Shown here piece after piece: positions 16,647 through 26,322 of a stretch of 35,958 nt of DNA. The stretch is from contig NZ_KB891327.1 of NCBI RefSeq assembly GCF_000373385.1, forward strand, positions 832-36,789, read 5' to 3'. Positions within the stretch are counted from its first letter, which is position 1. The number at the start of each line of letters is the position of its first letter. Made by a program: the position numbers and the translations under genes. The notes under the pieces are model-generated. The model was given only the letters and a program-made list of their open reading frames with translations. It was not told the origin of the DNA and did not search any database. The stretch is from Thiobacillus thioparus DSM 505. Lineage in GTDB: Bacteria; Pseudomonadota; Gammaproteobacteria; Burkholderiales; Thiobacillaceae.

Positions 16647-18992
16647 ATGCAATTTCCCGAGTCTTGGCTGCGCAATCTCGTCAACCCTGCGCTCGATACC
16701 GCGCAACTTGCCCATGTCGTGACCATGGCGGGTCTGGAAGTCGAAGCGTTGACGCCTGCTGCGCCGCCGTTCAGCAACGTGGTGGTGGCTGAAATCCTGT
16801 CCGCAGACAAGCATCCCGATGCCGACCGCCTGCGCGTGTGTCAGGTCGACGTCGGCGAAGCGTCGCCGATCACCATCGTGTGCGGTGCGCCGAATGCGGC
16901 GGCCGGTCTCAAGGTTCCGTGTGCCCGGCCCGGGGCGATCCTGCCGGGAATCGAAATCAAGGTCGCCAAGGTGCGCGGCGTCGAATCCTTCGGCATGCTT
17001 TGCTCGACCAAGGAACTGGGTCTTGAAGGCGCGGCGGACGGTTTGATGGTGCTGCCGGAGGATGCGCCGGTGGGCGAGGATTTCCGCAGCTGGCTTAACC
17101 TCGACGATACCCTGATCACCCTGAAGCTCACGCCCAACCGGGCGGACTGTCTGTCGATGCAGGGTCTGGCGCGGGAAGTCGGCGCGATCACCGGGGCCGA
17201 CGTGCGCCTGCCCCAGGTCCGGGCAGTCGACACACGCATCCAGGACACGGTGCCGGTCCAGGTATCGGCCAGCGAAGCCTGTCCGCTGTATCTGGGACGG
17301 GTGGTGCGCGGGATCGATGCGCAGGCGCCGACGCCGCGCTGGATGGCGGAACGCCTGGAGCGTAGCGGTATCCGCCCGCTGCTGGCACCGATCGACGTCA
17401 CCAACTACGTGCTGCTCGAACTCGGTCAGCCGATGCATGCGTTTGCTTTGTCGCGCCTCAATGGAGGCATCGAAGTGCGCATGGCGCGCGCGGGCGAGCA
17501 GCTGGAATTGCTGAACGGTCAGACGGCCGAACTCGCCCCCGACATGCTGGTGATCGCCGACGCCAGCGGCCCGGTGGCGTTGGCCGGCATCATGGGCGGG
17601 CTGCCGACCAGCGTCGAACGGGCTACCGTGGATGTGTTTCTCGAGGCCGCTTTCTTTACCCCGACCGCCATCGCCGGACGGGCACGCCGGCTGGGCCTGT
17701 CGACCGATTCGTCGCACCGCTTCGAACGCGGTGTCGATTTCGGCGCGACCCGCCGGGCGCTGGAGCGTGCGACCGAGTTGCTGATTGACATCTGTGGAGG
17801 CCAGGCCGGGCCCATTACCGAGGCGGTGGCCACGTTGCCCCAGCGGCAGCCAATCACGCTGCGGCTGGCGCGGCTGAAGCGCGTGGCCGGCATTGAAATG
17901 GAGACCGATCAGGTGACGCGAGGCCTTGCTGCACTGGGCGCGCACGTCGAGCGCCAGGATGACCGTCTCATCGTCACCCCGCCGAGCTTCCGCTTCGACC
18001 TCACGATCGAGGAAGATCTGATCGAGGAAGCGGTGCGCCTGTTCGGCTACGACAATATTCCGGCGCAGCCACCCGCCGCGCCTTCGCGCATGCTGCCGCA
18101 GGACGAAACTGTGTTGGCCGACGACACGCTCCGTCAGATGCTGGTCGACCTGGATTACCAGGAAGTCATCACCTACAGCTTTGTCGACCCGGCCTGGGAA
18201 ACGGCGCTCGACACCGATGCCCGTCCGCTGCCGCTGGCCAATCCCATCGCCAGCCAGCTATCGGCGATGCGCACCACCCTGTGGGGCGGCCTGATCGAGA
18301 CCTTGCGCCACAACCTCAACCGCCAGCAGGAACGGGTGCGCATCTTCGAACTGGGGCGGGTGTACACGTCGCAGGCCAAGCAGCCCATGAAGCTGGGCGG
18401 CCTCGCTTATGGCGACGTGCTGCCCGAACAATGGGGCGCGTCGTCGCGCCGAGTCGATTTCTTCGACCTCAAAGGGGATCTCGAACGCTTCTTCGGCCAC
18501 TCGCTCGATACCCGGCGTGGCACACATTCCGCGTTGCACCCGGGGCAGAGTGCCGAGATATGGGTCGATGGCCAGGCCGTTGGCTGGATTGGCGCACTGC
18601 ACCCGCGACTGGTGCAGGCGTTCGATTTGCCTGCGGTGCCGATGCTGTTCGAGCTCGACAGCCAGATGCTCAGCCAGCGTGATCTGCCGCGCCATGCGAG
18701 CCTGTCGCGCTTCCCGCTGGTACGGCGGGATCTGGCGTTCGCGCTGGATGTCCATACCCCGGCGGGCGAGTTACTGACCGCCTTGCGCGAGGTCGCTCCG
18801 GGCAGCGTGCAATCGATCGAGGTATTCGACGATTACCGTGGGAAGGGTGTGGCGGAAAACCAAAAAAGCCTTGCTATACGGGTAGTTATGCAAGATACTG
18901 AACGCACATTGACGGATCAGGATGTGGAGGATGCCGTACAGAAACTGGTCAGTGCCGCGCTTCGTCAATGCAATGCCGCATTGCGTGCTTGA
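16647..18992 (+). CDS. pheT: Phenylalanyl-tRNA synthetase beta subunit
   Basis: The beta chain of PheRS handles tRNA binding and editing. Length is 781 aa, normal for the family. Domain order: an EMAP-like tRNA-binding domain (about 40-150, VVVAEILSADKHPDADRLRVC), the B3/B4 editing domain (around 205-375, with NYVLLELGQPMHAFA), the B5 domain (around 400-475, GYDNIPAQPP at its end), a catalytic-like core, and a C-terminal ferredoxin-fold anticodon-binding domain (about 685-780, FPLVRRDLAFALDV, GKGVAENQKSLAIR). The gene is directly downstream of pheS and upstream of ihfA, the classical arrangement. The ribosome site is weak (AGAGCG), so translation may be coupled to pheS. Confidence 0.97.
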   Translation: MQFPESWLRNLVNPALDTAQLAHVVTMAGLEVEALTPAAPPFSNVVVAEILSADKHPDADRLRVCQVDVGEASPITIVCGAPNAAAGLKVPCARPGAILPGIEIKVAKVRGVESFGMLCSTKELGLEGAADGLMVLPEDAPVGEDFRSWLNLDDTLITLKLTPNRADCLSMQGLAREVGAITGADVRLPQVRAVDTRIQDTVPVQVSASEACPLYLGRVVRGIDAQAPTPRWMAERLERSGIRPLLAPIDVTNYVLLELGQPMHAFALSRLNGGIEVRMARAGEQLELLNGQTAELAPDMLVIADASGPVALAGIMGGLPTSVERATVDVFLEAAFFTPTAIAGRARRLGLSTDSSHRFERGVDFGATRRALERATELLIDICGGQAGPITEAVATLPQRQPITLRLARLKRVAGIEMETDQVTRGLAALGAHVERQDDRLIVTPPSFRFDLTIEEDLIEEAVRLFGYDNIPAQPPAAPSRMLPQDETVLADDTLRQMLVDLDYQEVITYSFVDPAWETALDTDARPLPLANPIASQLSAMRTTLWGGLIETLRHNLNRQQERVRIFELGRVYTSQAKQPMKLGGLAYGDVLPEQWGASSRRVDFFDLKGDLERFFGHSLDTRRGTHSALHPGQSAEIWVDGQAVGWIGALHPRLVQAFDLPAVPMLFELDSQMLSQRDLPRHASLSRFPLVRRDLAFALDVHTPAGELLTALREVAPGSVQSIEVFDDYRGKGVAENQKSLAIRVVMQDTERTLTDQDVEDAVQKLVSAALRQCNAALRA

Positions 18993-19085
18993 CGCAAAAA
19001 TGTCGTTGCGCGTGCCTGACGCCCCATCTTGTTGGCGCGTACTTGGCGCGATTTTCCATCAGACATCCCAGATAAACATATACGT

Positions 19086-19397
19086 ATGACCACCCTTACC
19101 AAAGCTGATCTGGCCGAACTATTGTTCGAAAAAGTGGGTTTGAACAAACGCGAGGCGAAGGACGTCGTCGAGTCATTTTTCGATGAAATCCGCCTGGCAC
19201 TCGAAAAAGGCGATATCGTCAAACTGTCCGGTTTCGGCAACTTCCAGTGCCGTGAGAAGCCGCAGCGTCCCGGACGCAATCCCAAAACCGGCGAGGAAAT
19301 GCCGATCTCCGCGCGTCGCGTGGTGACCTTCCACGCCAGCCAGAAACTCAAATCGCAAGTCGAAGGCGCCCAAATTGGAACGCCCAACGCGGAGTGA
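19086..19397 (+). CDS. ihfA: Integration host factor alpha subunit
   Basis: IHF-alpha pairs with IHF-beta to bend DNA for replication, recombination and sigma-54 promoters. The ATG at 19086 ([19 protein letters not shown]) gives 103 aa; an earlier in-frame ATG at 19029 would add an unconserved stretch. Signature sequences are [21 protein letters not shown] and the DNA-minor-groove arm [14 protein letters not shown], followed by [14 protein letters not shown]. It follows pheT by 93 bp and overlaps the next gene by 23 bp. Confidence 0.97.
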   Translation: MTTLTKADLAELLFEKVGLNKREAKDVVESFFDEIRLALEKGDIVKLSGFGNFQCREKPQRPGRNPKTGEEMPISARRVVTFHASQKLKSQVEGAQIGTPNAE

Positions 19398-19743
19398 ACT
19401 TCCGCCGATTCCGGCCAAACGCTATTTCACCATCGGTGAGGTATCCGAACTGTGTGCCGTCAAGGCACACGTGCTGCGTTATTGGGAACAGGAATTCACC
19501 CAGTTGCGCCCGGTCAAGCGGCGCGGCAACCGACGTTATTACCAGCACCACGAAGTCCTGCTGATCCGTCGCATCCGCGAACTACTGTACGAAGAGGGGT
19601 TCACCATCAGCGGTGCACGGCAGCGCCTGGAGCATGATGCCGATACGGTCACCGAATCTGCAACCGCTTCCTCGCCGGAACCCTCGCTGGACGTCGGCAG
19701 ACTGCGCACCGAAATCAGCGCCATTCTGAAAATATTGGGTTGA
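19375..19743 (+). CDS. MerR-family transcriptional regulator
   Basis: The protein is 122 aa, overlapping the end of ihfA by 23 bp. The only sensible start is TTG at 19375, since no in-frame ATG or GTG precedes the conserved part. An N-terminal winged helix-turn-helix of MerR type begins at about residue 16 ([22 protein letters not shown], shown here in part: VLRYWEQEF). Wing residues RRGNRRYYQ and [20 protein letters not shown] follow. The C-terminal part is short and lacks metal-binding cysteines, so the signal is unknown. Genes of this type occur directly after ihfA in many proteobacteria, and tRNA-Pro follows here. Target genes cannot be inferred. Confidence 0.93.
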   Translation: MERPTRSELPPIPAKRYFTIGEVSELCAVKAHVLRYWEQEFTQLRPVKRRGNRRYYQHHEVLLIRRIRELLYEEGFTISGARQRLEHDADTVTESATASSPEPSLDVGRLRTEISAILKILG

Positions 19744-19790
19744 CGGGCTTCCGCCCCATGCCGCACCTCTGTTAGAATCTCGGGCTTCGT

Positions 19791-19867
19791 CGGGGCGTAG
19801 CGCAGCCTGGTAGCGCACCTGCATGGGGTGCAGGGGGTCGGAAGTTCGAATCTTCTCGCCCCGACCA
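19791..19867 (+). tRNA. tRNA-Pro (anticodon GGG)
   Basis: This is a complete 77-base cloverleaf with encoded CCA. The acceptor is CGGGGCG/CGCCCCG. The anticodon stem is CCTGC/GCAGG with loop ATGGGGT, and the T-arm is GGAAG/CTTCT with loop TTCGAAT. It begins with C1, typical of bacterial tRNA-Pro. A possible -10 element (TAGAAT, 19773-19778) lies 12 bases upstream. Confidence 0.97.
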
Positions 19868-20001
19868 ACAAATCAAGGAATCGGGGTCGGTCATGCCGGC
19901 CCTTTTTCTTTACGGCGACAGAAACCCTGTTGTCGTTGCGGCATCTGCAATGCTCGGTAGAGGCACTATATTTACCGTTTGTTCAATATCAGGAGAAAGT
20001 T

Positions 20002-20586
<585 letters not shown>

Positions 20587-20614
20587 GACCGCTTCGTAGC
20601 AGGCTGCAAACCGG

Positions 20615-20644
20615 AACCGGGGCGTCATGCCCCGGTTTTATTTT
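20615..20644. terminator. Bidirectional terminator between sodB and the convergent minus-strand operon
   Basis: Stem AACCGGGGC/GCCCCGGTT with a 5-base loop is followed by TTTTATTTT on the plus strand. The stop codon of the convergent minus-strand gene (20638) lies within the T-rich tail. Confidence 0.85.
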
Positions 20645-21324
20645 GCGTTCGCGCCGGCATCCGCCAGTCTCAGGATGTCCAGATAGCCGCTCTGCGTCAT
20701 TGCTCGCGCTTCGCGCAGCAGGTCGTCAAGATCTCCTTCCGGCGGTATAACACCGTCCAGCGCTTGCAGCATGCGTACCCAGCGTGCGCACTGATTCGCC
20801 ACCGTCTTCGGCGCGGGGATGCCCTGTCGGCGCAATTCGGCAGCGCGGCCGACGAGGCGGAATTTGGCCGCTTCCAGTTGCGGCGGCAACGGCAGCGAAA
20901 GGTCGAAGCTGACGTCCAGCCGACAGGCCTCATCAATGTGCGGCGCAGGCTGCGGCGGCGGGCGCCACGACAGTTCGTCGGAATCAGGCGGTGTGCCGCG
21001 CTCGGGGTCGAGCGGGAATTTGTAGAATCCCCATTTCGCGCCCATCCAGCATTCGAGCAGCACGCGGTCGTCTTCGCCCATGCAAAGCTCGCCGCCGGGG
21101 GCATCCCGTTCAACATCGCCCGGCAATGGGCCATAGGCGCGCGGGTCGCGCTTCCACTTCGAGAAATTGCGATTGGGCGGGGCGCCGTAGTCGGCTTCGA
21201 GCGCGTGCCACAGCGTGATGAAGCGGCGGTAATCGGAGTGGTAGTCGGAGTTGCGGCGCAGGAACTCCCACGCCCACTGGTCGCGCGTCAGGGCGGCGCA
21301 ATACGCGTAGGCATCGGCCCTCAT
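20638..21324 (-). CDS. Transcriptional regulator-like (DUF6499/DUF2285-type) protein
   Basis: The protein is 228 aa with an ATG at 21324. The N-terminal motif WAWEFLRRNSDYHSDYRRF is characteristic of the short domain called transcriptional regulator-like (DUF6499), which often precedes DUF2285 in mobile-element genes. A DUF2285-like piece, WGFYKFPLDPERG followed by LSWRPP, comes later. The C-terminal third is basic and helical (LVGRAAELRRQGIPAPKTV) and could bind DNA. It is the last gene of a three-gene operon after selO and a lipoprotein gene, starting 1 bp after the lipoprotein stop. Function is not established. The domain assignment is from memory of the motif. Confidence 0.75.
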   Translation of the reverse strand: MRADAYAYCAALTRDQWAWEFLRRNSDYHSDYRRFITLWHALEADYGAPPNRNFSKWKRDPRAYGPLPGDVERDAPGGELCMGEDDRVLLECWMGAKWGFYKFPLDPERGTPPDSDELSWRPPPQPAPHIDEACRLDVSFDLSLPLPPQLEAAKFRLVGRAAELRRQGIPAPKTVANQCARWVRMLQALDGVIPPEGDLDDLLREARAMTQSGYLDILRLADAGANAK

Positions 21325-21325
21325 G

Positions 21326-22051
21326 TCAGACCGGCAGGAACACCATGCTGGTGAGGTTGACGACGCCGAAGCGGATTGCGCGGTTGCTTTTGTCCTCGAC
21401 GATCCTGGCCAGCGTGTCCTGGTTGCCGATGAGTTTGCCGAATTCGCGTTCGAAGCTGAGATTGATCACGTCGTTGCCGTCGGTACCGTTGGACAGCAGC
21501 AGGGGGGCGTTGTGCGAGTTCCGGGTCGTCGCCAGTTTCCAGACCACGGCCTCGGTGTTGCGTGCGGCGTTGTAGAGTTTCTGTGCGTCGACGTCGCTCA
21601 GCAGATAAAACTCGGTGCGGTGGTTGAACGCCGCCATGTGCATCACCAGCAGTCCGTCCATCAGCGCCTTCACCCGGTCTCCCGTGTACTCCTCGCGCCA
21701 GGCATCGCGCAGGCTGGCCTGCCAGTCGAGATCCTTGTGCGAGGACAGGTGCCAATGGGACAAGGGCTTGAACAAGGTTTCGGTCGCCTCGTCGGCGCTG
21801 GCGTATCCGGATTTCCGCCATTCGCTGGGATTGCGGCGGTAGAGTTTGAGGGTCAGGGTCTTGAGGCTGGCCAGGGCGGCCTGCTGATGAATTTCGATGA
21901 CCTCGTCGACATCGCTCTTGGCTAGATCGCGCAGGCTGAAACTGCGTACGCTGCTGCTGCTGCCGTCCTTGCGCTGGATGGCCGAACTGCTACAAGCGAC
22001 GAGCAGGAGTGCGGTCAACAGATATGCAGACAGGGCAGCGATACGCTTCAC
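21326..22051 (-). CDS. Lipoprotein of unknown function (241 aa)
   Basis: A GTG start at 22051 overlaps the selO stop by 4 bases (GTGA), so it is translationally coupled to selO. A lipoprotein signal ends at LLVAC, with Cys20 followed by Ser residues, which suggests outer-membrane sorting. The mature protein is mostly helical and charged (KSDVDEVIEIHQQAALASLKTL). It has a repeated Arg/Trp-rich middle (SEWRKSG, WQASLRDAWREEYTGDRVKALMDG) and ends in a hydrophobic VNLTSMVFLPV. I do not recognise a family. Its place between selO and the regulator-like gene suggests a link to envelope stress, but this is inference only. Confidence 0.82.
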   Translation of the reverse strand: MKRIAALSAYLLTALLLVACSSSAIQRKDGSSSSVRSFSLRDLAKSDVDEVIEIHQQAALASLKTLTLKLYRRNPSEWRKSGYASADEATETLFKPLSHWHLSSHKDLDWQASLRDAWREEYTGDRVKALMDGLLVMHMAAFNHRTEFYLLSDVDAQKLYNAARNTEAVVWKLATTRNSHNAPLLLSNGTDGNDVINLSFEREFGKLIGNQDTLARIVEDKSNRAIRFGVVNLTSMVFLPV

Positions 22052-23514
22052 GACGAGCAGCTTACCTCAATCTTCCTCGCCCAATCGGGCGGCTCGGCAG
22101 CGTAGGCTTCGTATTCCGGCTGCGTGTCGAACGGACGGGTCAGCAGCGTATGCAGGCGGTTGACCTCGCCGTAGTCACGTTCGTCCGCAGCGCGGCGGAT
22201 GGCGATTTCGGCCAGATGGTTGCGCAGGATGTATTTGGGATTGACCGCGCGCATCGCCTGGCCGCGGGTGGTGTCGTTGAAGCCCAGCTGGCGCAGGGCG
22301 GCAGCGTAGCGTGCCGCCCAGGCGTCGAAGGCGGCGCGGTCGAGGAAGAGATCGCGTAGGGGTGTGTTGGATGCATCTATCGTACTGTCGAAGTCGCACA
22401 GGCGGCGCAGGAAGATCGTGTAGTCGACGCGGTTCTGCGCCAGCAGCTGCAGCGCATCCATGACGAGCCCGGAGGTGTCGCCGCCTGGCGGCAGGCCGAA
22501 TTTGGCGGCCATGCGTTCAAGATAGGCCTTGCCGAATGCCTGTGGATATTCGTTGATGGCCTGGGATGCGGTTTCCACCGACATCAGCGGCACCAGCGCC
22601 TGCGCCAGCTTGGTGATGTTCCACGCAGCGACGTCGGGCTGCTGGTCGAAGGCGTAACGGCCGCCGGTGTCGGAATGGTTGCAGACGTAGCCGGGGTCGA
22701 AGGCGTCTAGAAAGCCGAACGGCCCGTAGTCGAGGGTGAGGCCGAGGATGGACATGTTGTCGGTGTTCATCACGCCGTGCGAGAAACCGACCGCCTGCCA
22801 GTGCGCCATCAGGTTGGCGGTGCGCAAGGCGACGTGGTGCAGGAACTCGGGGTAGGGGTCGGACAGTCCAGCCAGTTCGGGGTAATAGCGTACGATGACG
22901 TAGTCGGCCAGATGTTTGATCGGTTCGACCTGGTTGCGGTAGTAGAACACCTCGAAGGAACCAAAACGCACGAAGCTCGGCGCCAGTCGTGTCACCAGCG
23001 CGGCGGTCTCCTCGTCCTCGCGGTACACCGGGCGGTCGCTGCCGACGATGCAGAGCGCGCGGGTGGTGGGGATGCCGAGCGCGTGCATGGCTTCGGAACA
23101 GAGAAATTCGCGGATGCTCGAACGCAGCACCGCACGACCGTCGCCGCCGCGCGAGTAGGGGGTACGGCCGGCGCCCTTCAGCTGCACTTCCCAGCCTTCC
23201 CCCGCTGCATTCCGCACTTCGCCCAGCAGGATCGCGCGGCCGTCGCCGAGCTGCGGCACATAGTGGCCGAACTGATGCCCGGCGTAGAGCGCGGCCACAG
23301 GTTCCATGCCCGGCAGCACGCGGTTGCCGGCCAGGGTTTCGATCAGCTCGGGATGGCGGATGGCGTCGGCGTCCAGGCCCAGAAGATCGAGCGCGTCCGG
23401 GCTGTGGCAGACGAGGTAGGGGTCGGGCACAGGCGTGGCCTGCACGCGCGAATAAAAGGCGTCGGGCAGTGTGGCGAAGCCGTTGTCGAAGGTGAGGTCG
23501 CGATGGGAAGGCAT
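22048..23514 (-). CDS. selO: Protein adenylyltransferase SelO (YdiU family)
   Basis: SelO is a pseudokinase-fold enzyme that transfers AMP from ATP to Ser, Thr or Tyr of target proteins; it has a reported role in redox stress. It is 488 aa, normal for the bacterial form. Landmarks include FDNGFATLPDAFYSR, AALYAGHQFGHYVPQLGDGRA, the inverted ATP site QLKGAGRTPYSRGGDGRAVLRSS with the conserved Lys, the catalytic-loop region FSHGVMNTDNMSILGLTLDYG, and NPKYILRNHLAE near the end. The C-terminus VSCSS carries Cys where the animal protein has selenocysteine, as is normal in bacteria. It is the first gene of the selO-lipoprotein-regulator operon. Confidence 0.96.
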   Translation of the reverse strand: MPSHRDLTFDNGFATLPDAFYSRVQATPVPDPYLVCHSPDALDLLGLDADAIRHPELIETLAGNRVLPGMEPVAALYAGHQFGHYVPQLGDGRAILLGEVRNAAGEGWEVQLKGAGRTPYSRGGDGRAVLRSSIREFLCSEAMHALGIPTTRALCIVGSDRPVYREDEETAALVTRLAPSFVRFGSFEVFYYRNQVEPIKHLADYVIVRYYPELAGLSDPYPEFLHHVALRTANLMAHWQAVGFSHGVMNTDNMSILGLTLDYGPFGFLDAFDPGYVCNHSDTGGRYAFDQQPDVAAWNITKLAQALVPLMSVETASQAINEYPQAFGKAYLERMAAKFGLPPGGDTSGLVMDALQLLAQNRVDYTIFLRRLCDFDSTIDASNTPLRDLFLDRAAFDAWAARYAAALRQLGFNDTTRGQAMRAVNPKYILRNHLAEIAIRRAADERDYGEVNRLHTLLTRPFDTQPEYEAYAAEPPDWARKIEVSCSS

Positions 23515-23750
23515 GCGCCGATTGTAGAGGCTTGCCGCGTGCCTGCCACCCGGTTGCCCGCATGGTTACCCCGGAGGATTTGCACGCTAAACGGCATGGC
23601 TTGTTGCCCCGGCACGTCATGCGGGTTGGCTGCCTGCACGCTGGTATGCTTCCATCTCCGCGTGGCTGCCCAATCGAGACCGTGCCGGATCGCGCCGCGT
23701 ACGGCAAGCTTGGCTCACCGCACCGGCAATCATTTAGTTCGAGACCGCAC

Positions 23751-23855
23751 ATGCCCGATTCCTTCTCCCCGCTATATCTGGCCGCGCCGCCATCGCACTG
23801 GCTGTGGTTGGACACCGGCATCGCTCTCGTCTGGTTTCATGGCGATGCTGCGTAG
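23751..23855 (+). CDS. Possible small ORF overlapping the MFS gene start (34 aa)
   Basis: ATG at 23751 opens a 34-codon frame (MPDSFSPLYLAAPP... ending in WFHGDAA) that ends at 23855, overlapping the transporter start by 17 bases. The middle is Trp-rich and hydrophobic (SHWLWLDTGIALVWF). It could be a leader peptide coupling translation of the transporter, or chance. No family is recognised and the ribosome site (GAGA) is modest. Confidence 0.3.
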   Translation: MPDSFSPLYLAAPPSHWLWLDTGIALVWFHGDAA

Positions 23856-25044
23856 TCCCCGAACGTCCATTCTGCTGTGGCTGGTCACGGTGGTGGTGGT
23901 CACGCTGAACCTGCGCCCATTTCTCACCGCCATCGGCCCGCTGAGTCCGGCTATCCAGGCGCAGACCGGCATGGGCCTGGAGGCGCTGGCCTGGCTCACG
24001 CTGCTGCCCATGGCCCTGATCGGCGCGGGAACCTGGCTGACGCCCGCCGTGCAGAACCGTCTGGGCGTGCGGCCAGCGATGATGCTGGCGTTGGCGCTCA
24101 TCGCACTGGGCTGCGTACTACGTCTGGCTGGCAGCGTGTCCGCCGTGCTGATCGCCACCGCCGCCCTGTGCGGTGTCGGCGTGGCGCTGGTGCAAGGCAT
24201 GCTGCCGGGCTTGATCAAGTTCCACACACCGCGTCATGTGGCGCCCATGATGGGGGTCTACTCGGCCGCGCTGATGAGCGGCGGTGCGCTGGGCGCGCAG
24301 TTCTCGCCGCAGGCCATGCAATGGGGCCTGAGCTGGCAGGGTTCGCTCGCGCTATGGGCCTGGCCAGTGCTGCTGGCGCTGTGGCTGGCCTGGACCACGC
24401 TGGGTGCCATGCCGTTGCCCTCGGCTGCGCGGCAGACCGGCAGCGATACGGCCTGGCTGCTGCGCCGCCGCCGCACCTGGCTGCTCATGCTGGCCTTCGG
24501 CCTGATGAATGGTGGCTACGCCACGATGGTGGCCTGGCTTGCGCCGTACTACCAGGAGCAGGGTTGGAGCGCGACGCACAGCGGCCTGCTCGTGGCCGTG
24601 GTGTCGGTGGCGCAGGCAGTGGCGGCGCTTGCCTTTCCGACGCTGGTTGCGCGCCATCTGGATCGCAGGCCCTGGATCTGGCTTACGCTGGCCTGCCAGG
24701 CCGCAGGCTTTGCCGCTCTGGCCTGGCGGCCCGACGCGGCGCCCATGACCGCGGCTGTGGTGCTGGGGGTGGGGATTGGCGGATGCTTCGCCCTGTTCAT
24801 GGTGGTGGCGCTGGATCACCTGCACCACCCCCTGCGGGCTGGCGCGCTCAACGCACTGATGCAGGGCGGCGGATTCATGCTGACCGCCTTAGCGCCATGG
24901 GTGATGGCACGGCTGCACCAGGCCACTGGCGGTTTTCATGCGGGCTGGCTGGCGCAGTTCGGCGCGGTGCTGGTGGTGGCGCTGCTGGTGGCACGGTTCA
25001 AGCCTGGGCACTACGACGAGGCGATGCAGCCGCCCGCCGGATAG
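23839..25044 (+). CDS. CynX/NimT-type major facilitator transporter
   Basis: The protein is 401 aa from ATG 23839; a second ATG at 23845 is an equal choice. It reads as a 12-segment membrane protein of the cyanate/nitroimidazole (CynX/NimT, YycB) branch of the MFS. The start RTSILLWLVTVVVVTLNLRPFLTAIGPL is typical of that branch, shown here in part as LNLRPFLTAIGPL. Later come ALCGVGVALVQGMLPGLIK and MMGVYSAALMSGGALGAQ. The loop between halves is short and basic (LLRRRRTWLL). The substrate cannot be told from sequence, and no cyanase gene is nearby. It is convergent with selD, with 155 bp between their ends. Confidence 0.9.
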   Translation: MAMLRSPRTSILLWLVTVVVVTLNLRPFLTAIGPLSPAIQAQTGMGLEALAWLTLLPMALIGAGTWLTPAVQNRLGVRPAMMLALALIALGCVLRLAGSVSAVLIATAALCGVGVALVQGMLPGLIKFHTPRHVAPMMGVYSAALMSGGALGAQFSPQAMQWGLSWQGSLALWAWPVLLALWLAWTTLGAMPLPSAARQTGSDTAWLLRRRRTWLLMLAFGLMNGGYATMVAWLAPYYQEQGWSATHSGLLVAVVSVAQAVAALAFPTLVARHLDRRPWIWLTLACQAAGFAALAWRPDAAPMTAAVVLGVGIGGCFALFMVVALDHLHHPLRAGALNALMQGGGFMLTALAPWVMARLHQATGGFHAGWLAQFGAVLVVALLVARFKPGHYDEAMQPPAG

Positions 25045-25199
25045 CGTGCAAGCCCCTTGCCGAAGACGACGCAGATACGGGTAGGCACGCTCGATTGCCG
25101 GGGGTTATAAGCTTGCTGCATCCTGCGCGATTGTGCTCGGTTTCTAACGGGTGGCGAACCGCGAAGCTCGCCGCGCATATCCCGCGGAGGCAAATGACC

Positions 25200-26270
25200 T
25201 CAAGGCGCGACGGCTACGTTGTGACCGGCCTGCAATTGGCCAATTTCCGTCGCACGATCGAAGCCATGACGGCGGAAGATGTCGAACACTGCATCCCTGG
25301 ACGCGGGTGCACAACTCACCAGCAGTCCGCCGCTGGTCTGCGGGTCGGTGAGCAGGGCGCGTTGCCAGTCGGCGATACCGTCGGCGAACTGCACCTCGCT
25401 GCCGTAGCTTGCCCAGTTGCGCTGGCTGGCGCCGGTGATATGGCCGCTCCGCGCCAACTCGTCGACACCGGGCAACAGCGGCAGTCGTCCCAGTTCGACC
25501 TGGGCCGACAGTTTCGATGCCCGGGTGATTTCGAGCAGGTGGCCGAGCAGGCCGAAGCCCGTGATGTCGGTCATCGCGTGCACGCCCGCAGTATCGGCCA
25601 AGTCGGCACCCGCGGTGTTGAGCTGGGTCGTGGCGGCGATCATCGATGCGTACTGGTCGGGACTCAGCAGGCCCTTTTTCAGCGCCGCGCTGTAGATCCC
25701 AACGCCCAGCGGCTTGCCCAGGATGAGGCAATCGCCAGCCTGGCCGCCGCCGTTCTGCTTGACCTTGCGCGGGTCCACCACGCCGATGCCGACCAGGCCA
25801 TAGATCGGTTCCGGCGCATCGATGGAATGGCCGCCCGCGATCGGAATCCCCGCCGCCTTGCACACCGATTCGCCACCGGCGAGGATCTGGCGGATGACGT
25901 CGTTGGACAGTTTGCCGATCGGCATGCCGACGATGGCCAGCGCGAACAGCGGACGTCCGCCCATGGCATAGACATCGGACAGCGCATTGGTCGCGGCGAT
26001 GCGGCCGAATTCGAAGGGATCGTCTACGATGGGCATGAAGAAATCAGTGGTCGCCACGATCGCCTGTTCGTCGTTCAGCCGGTAGACCGCGGCATCGTCG
26101 CCGTGCTCGATGCCCACCAGCAGGTCGGGATAGGCCGCTGCCAGGTTCGAGGCAAAGGGCGTGTCGGCCAGGATGTCGCGCAACACCGCCGGGGCGATCT
26201 TGCATCCGCAGCCGCCGCCGTGGGAGAACTGGGTCAGCCGGATGGGGTCGTTGGGAGGAGGAGTGCTCAT
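25200..26270 (-). CDS. selD: Selenophosphate synthase (selenide, water dikinase)
   Basis: SelD makes selenophosphate from selenide and ATP, the selenium donor for selenocysteine, selenouridine in tRNA and, in some species, selenoneine. It is 356 aa. The N-terminus IRLTQFSHGGGCGCKIAP carries the catalytic Cys in the GCGCK loop. The codon is TGC, not TGA, so this copy is not itself a selenoprotein. Further landmarks are the ATP/metal site HGDDAAVYRL, TTDFFMPIVDDP, NALSDVYAMGG, AGGHSIDAPEP, MTDITGFGLLGHL and LLTDPQTSGGLL. It is divergent from the EgtB/SenA-type gene, with only 62 bp between their start codons, so the two may share control. Confidence 0.96.
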   Translation of the reverse strand: MSTPPPNDPIRLTQFSHGGGCGCKIAPAVLRDILADTPFASNLAAAYPDLLVGIEHGDDAAVYRLNDEQAIVATTDFFMPIVDDPFEFGRIAATNALSDVYAMGGRPLFALAIVGMPIGKLSNDVIRQILAGGESVCKAAGIPIAGGHSIDAPEPIYGLVGIGVVDPRKVKQNGGGQAGDCLILGKPLGVGIYSAALKKGLLSPDQYASMIAATTQLNTAGADLADTAGVHAMTDITGFGLLGHLLEITRASKLSAQVELGRLPLLPGVDELARSGHITGASQRNWASYGSEVQFADGIADWQRALLTDPQTSGGLLVSCAPASRDAVFDIFRRHGFDRATEIGQLQAGHNVAVAP

Positions 26271-26322
26271 GGTCCGATTTTGCCTTCGTGAGTGGGCGCC
26301 AAGAATGAAGTGGCTACAGTGC

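Noticed and set aside
25045..25199. Possible tRNA-Sec or other structured RNA between the MFS gene and selD
   Set aside because: The sequence does not fold into a cloverleaf and lacks a CCA end and a T-arm motif.
26201..26230. SelD as a selenoprotein with UGA at its catalytic position
   Set aside because: The codon in the GCGCK loop reads TGC on the coding strand, so it is ordinary Cys.
23877..26291. Open frame of 804 codons on the plus strand
   Set aside because: It covers the MFS gene in another frame and then runs antisense to selD. Both real genes have clear family motifs and this frame has none.
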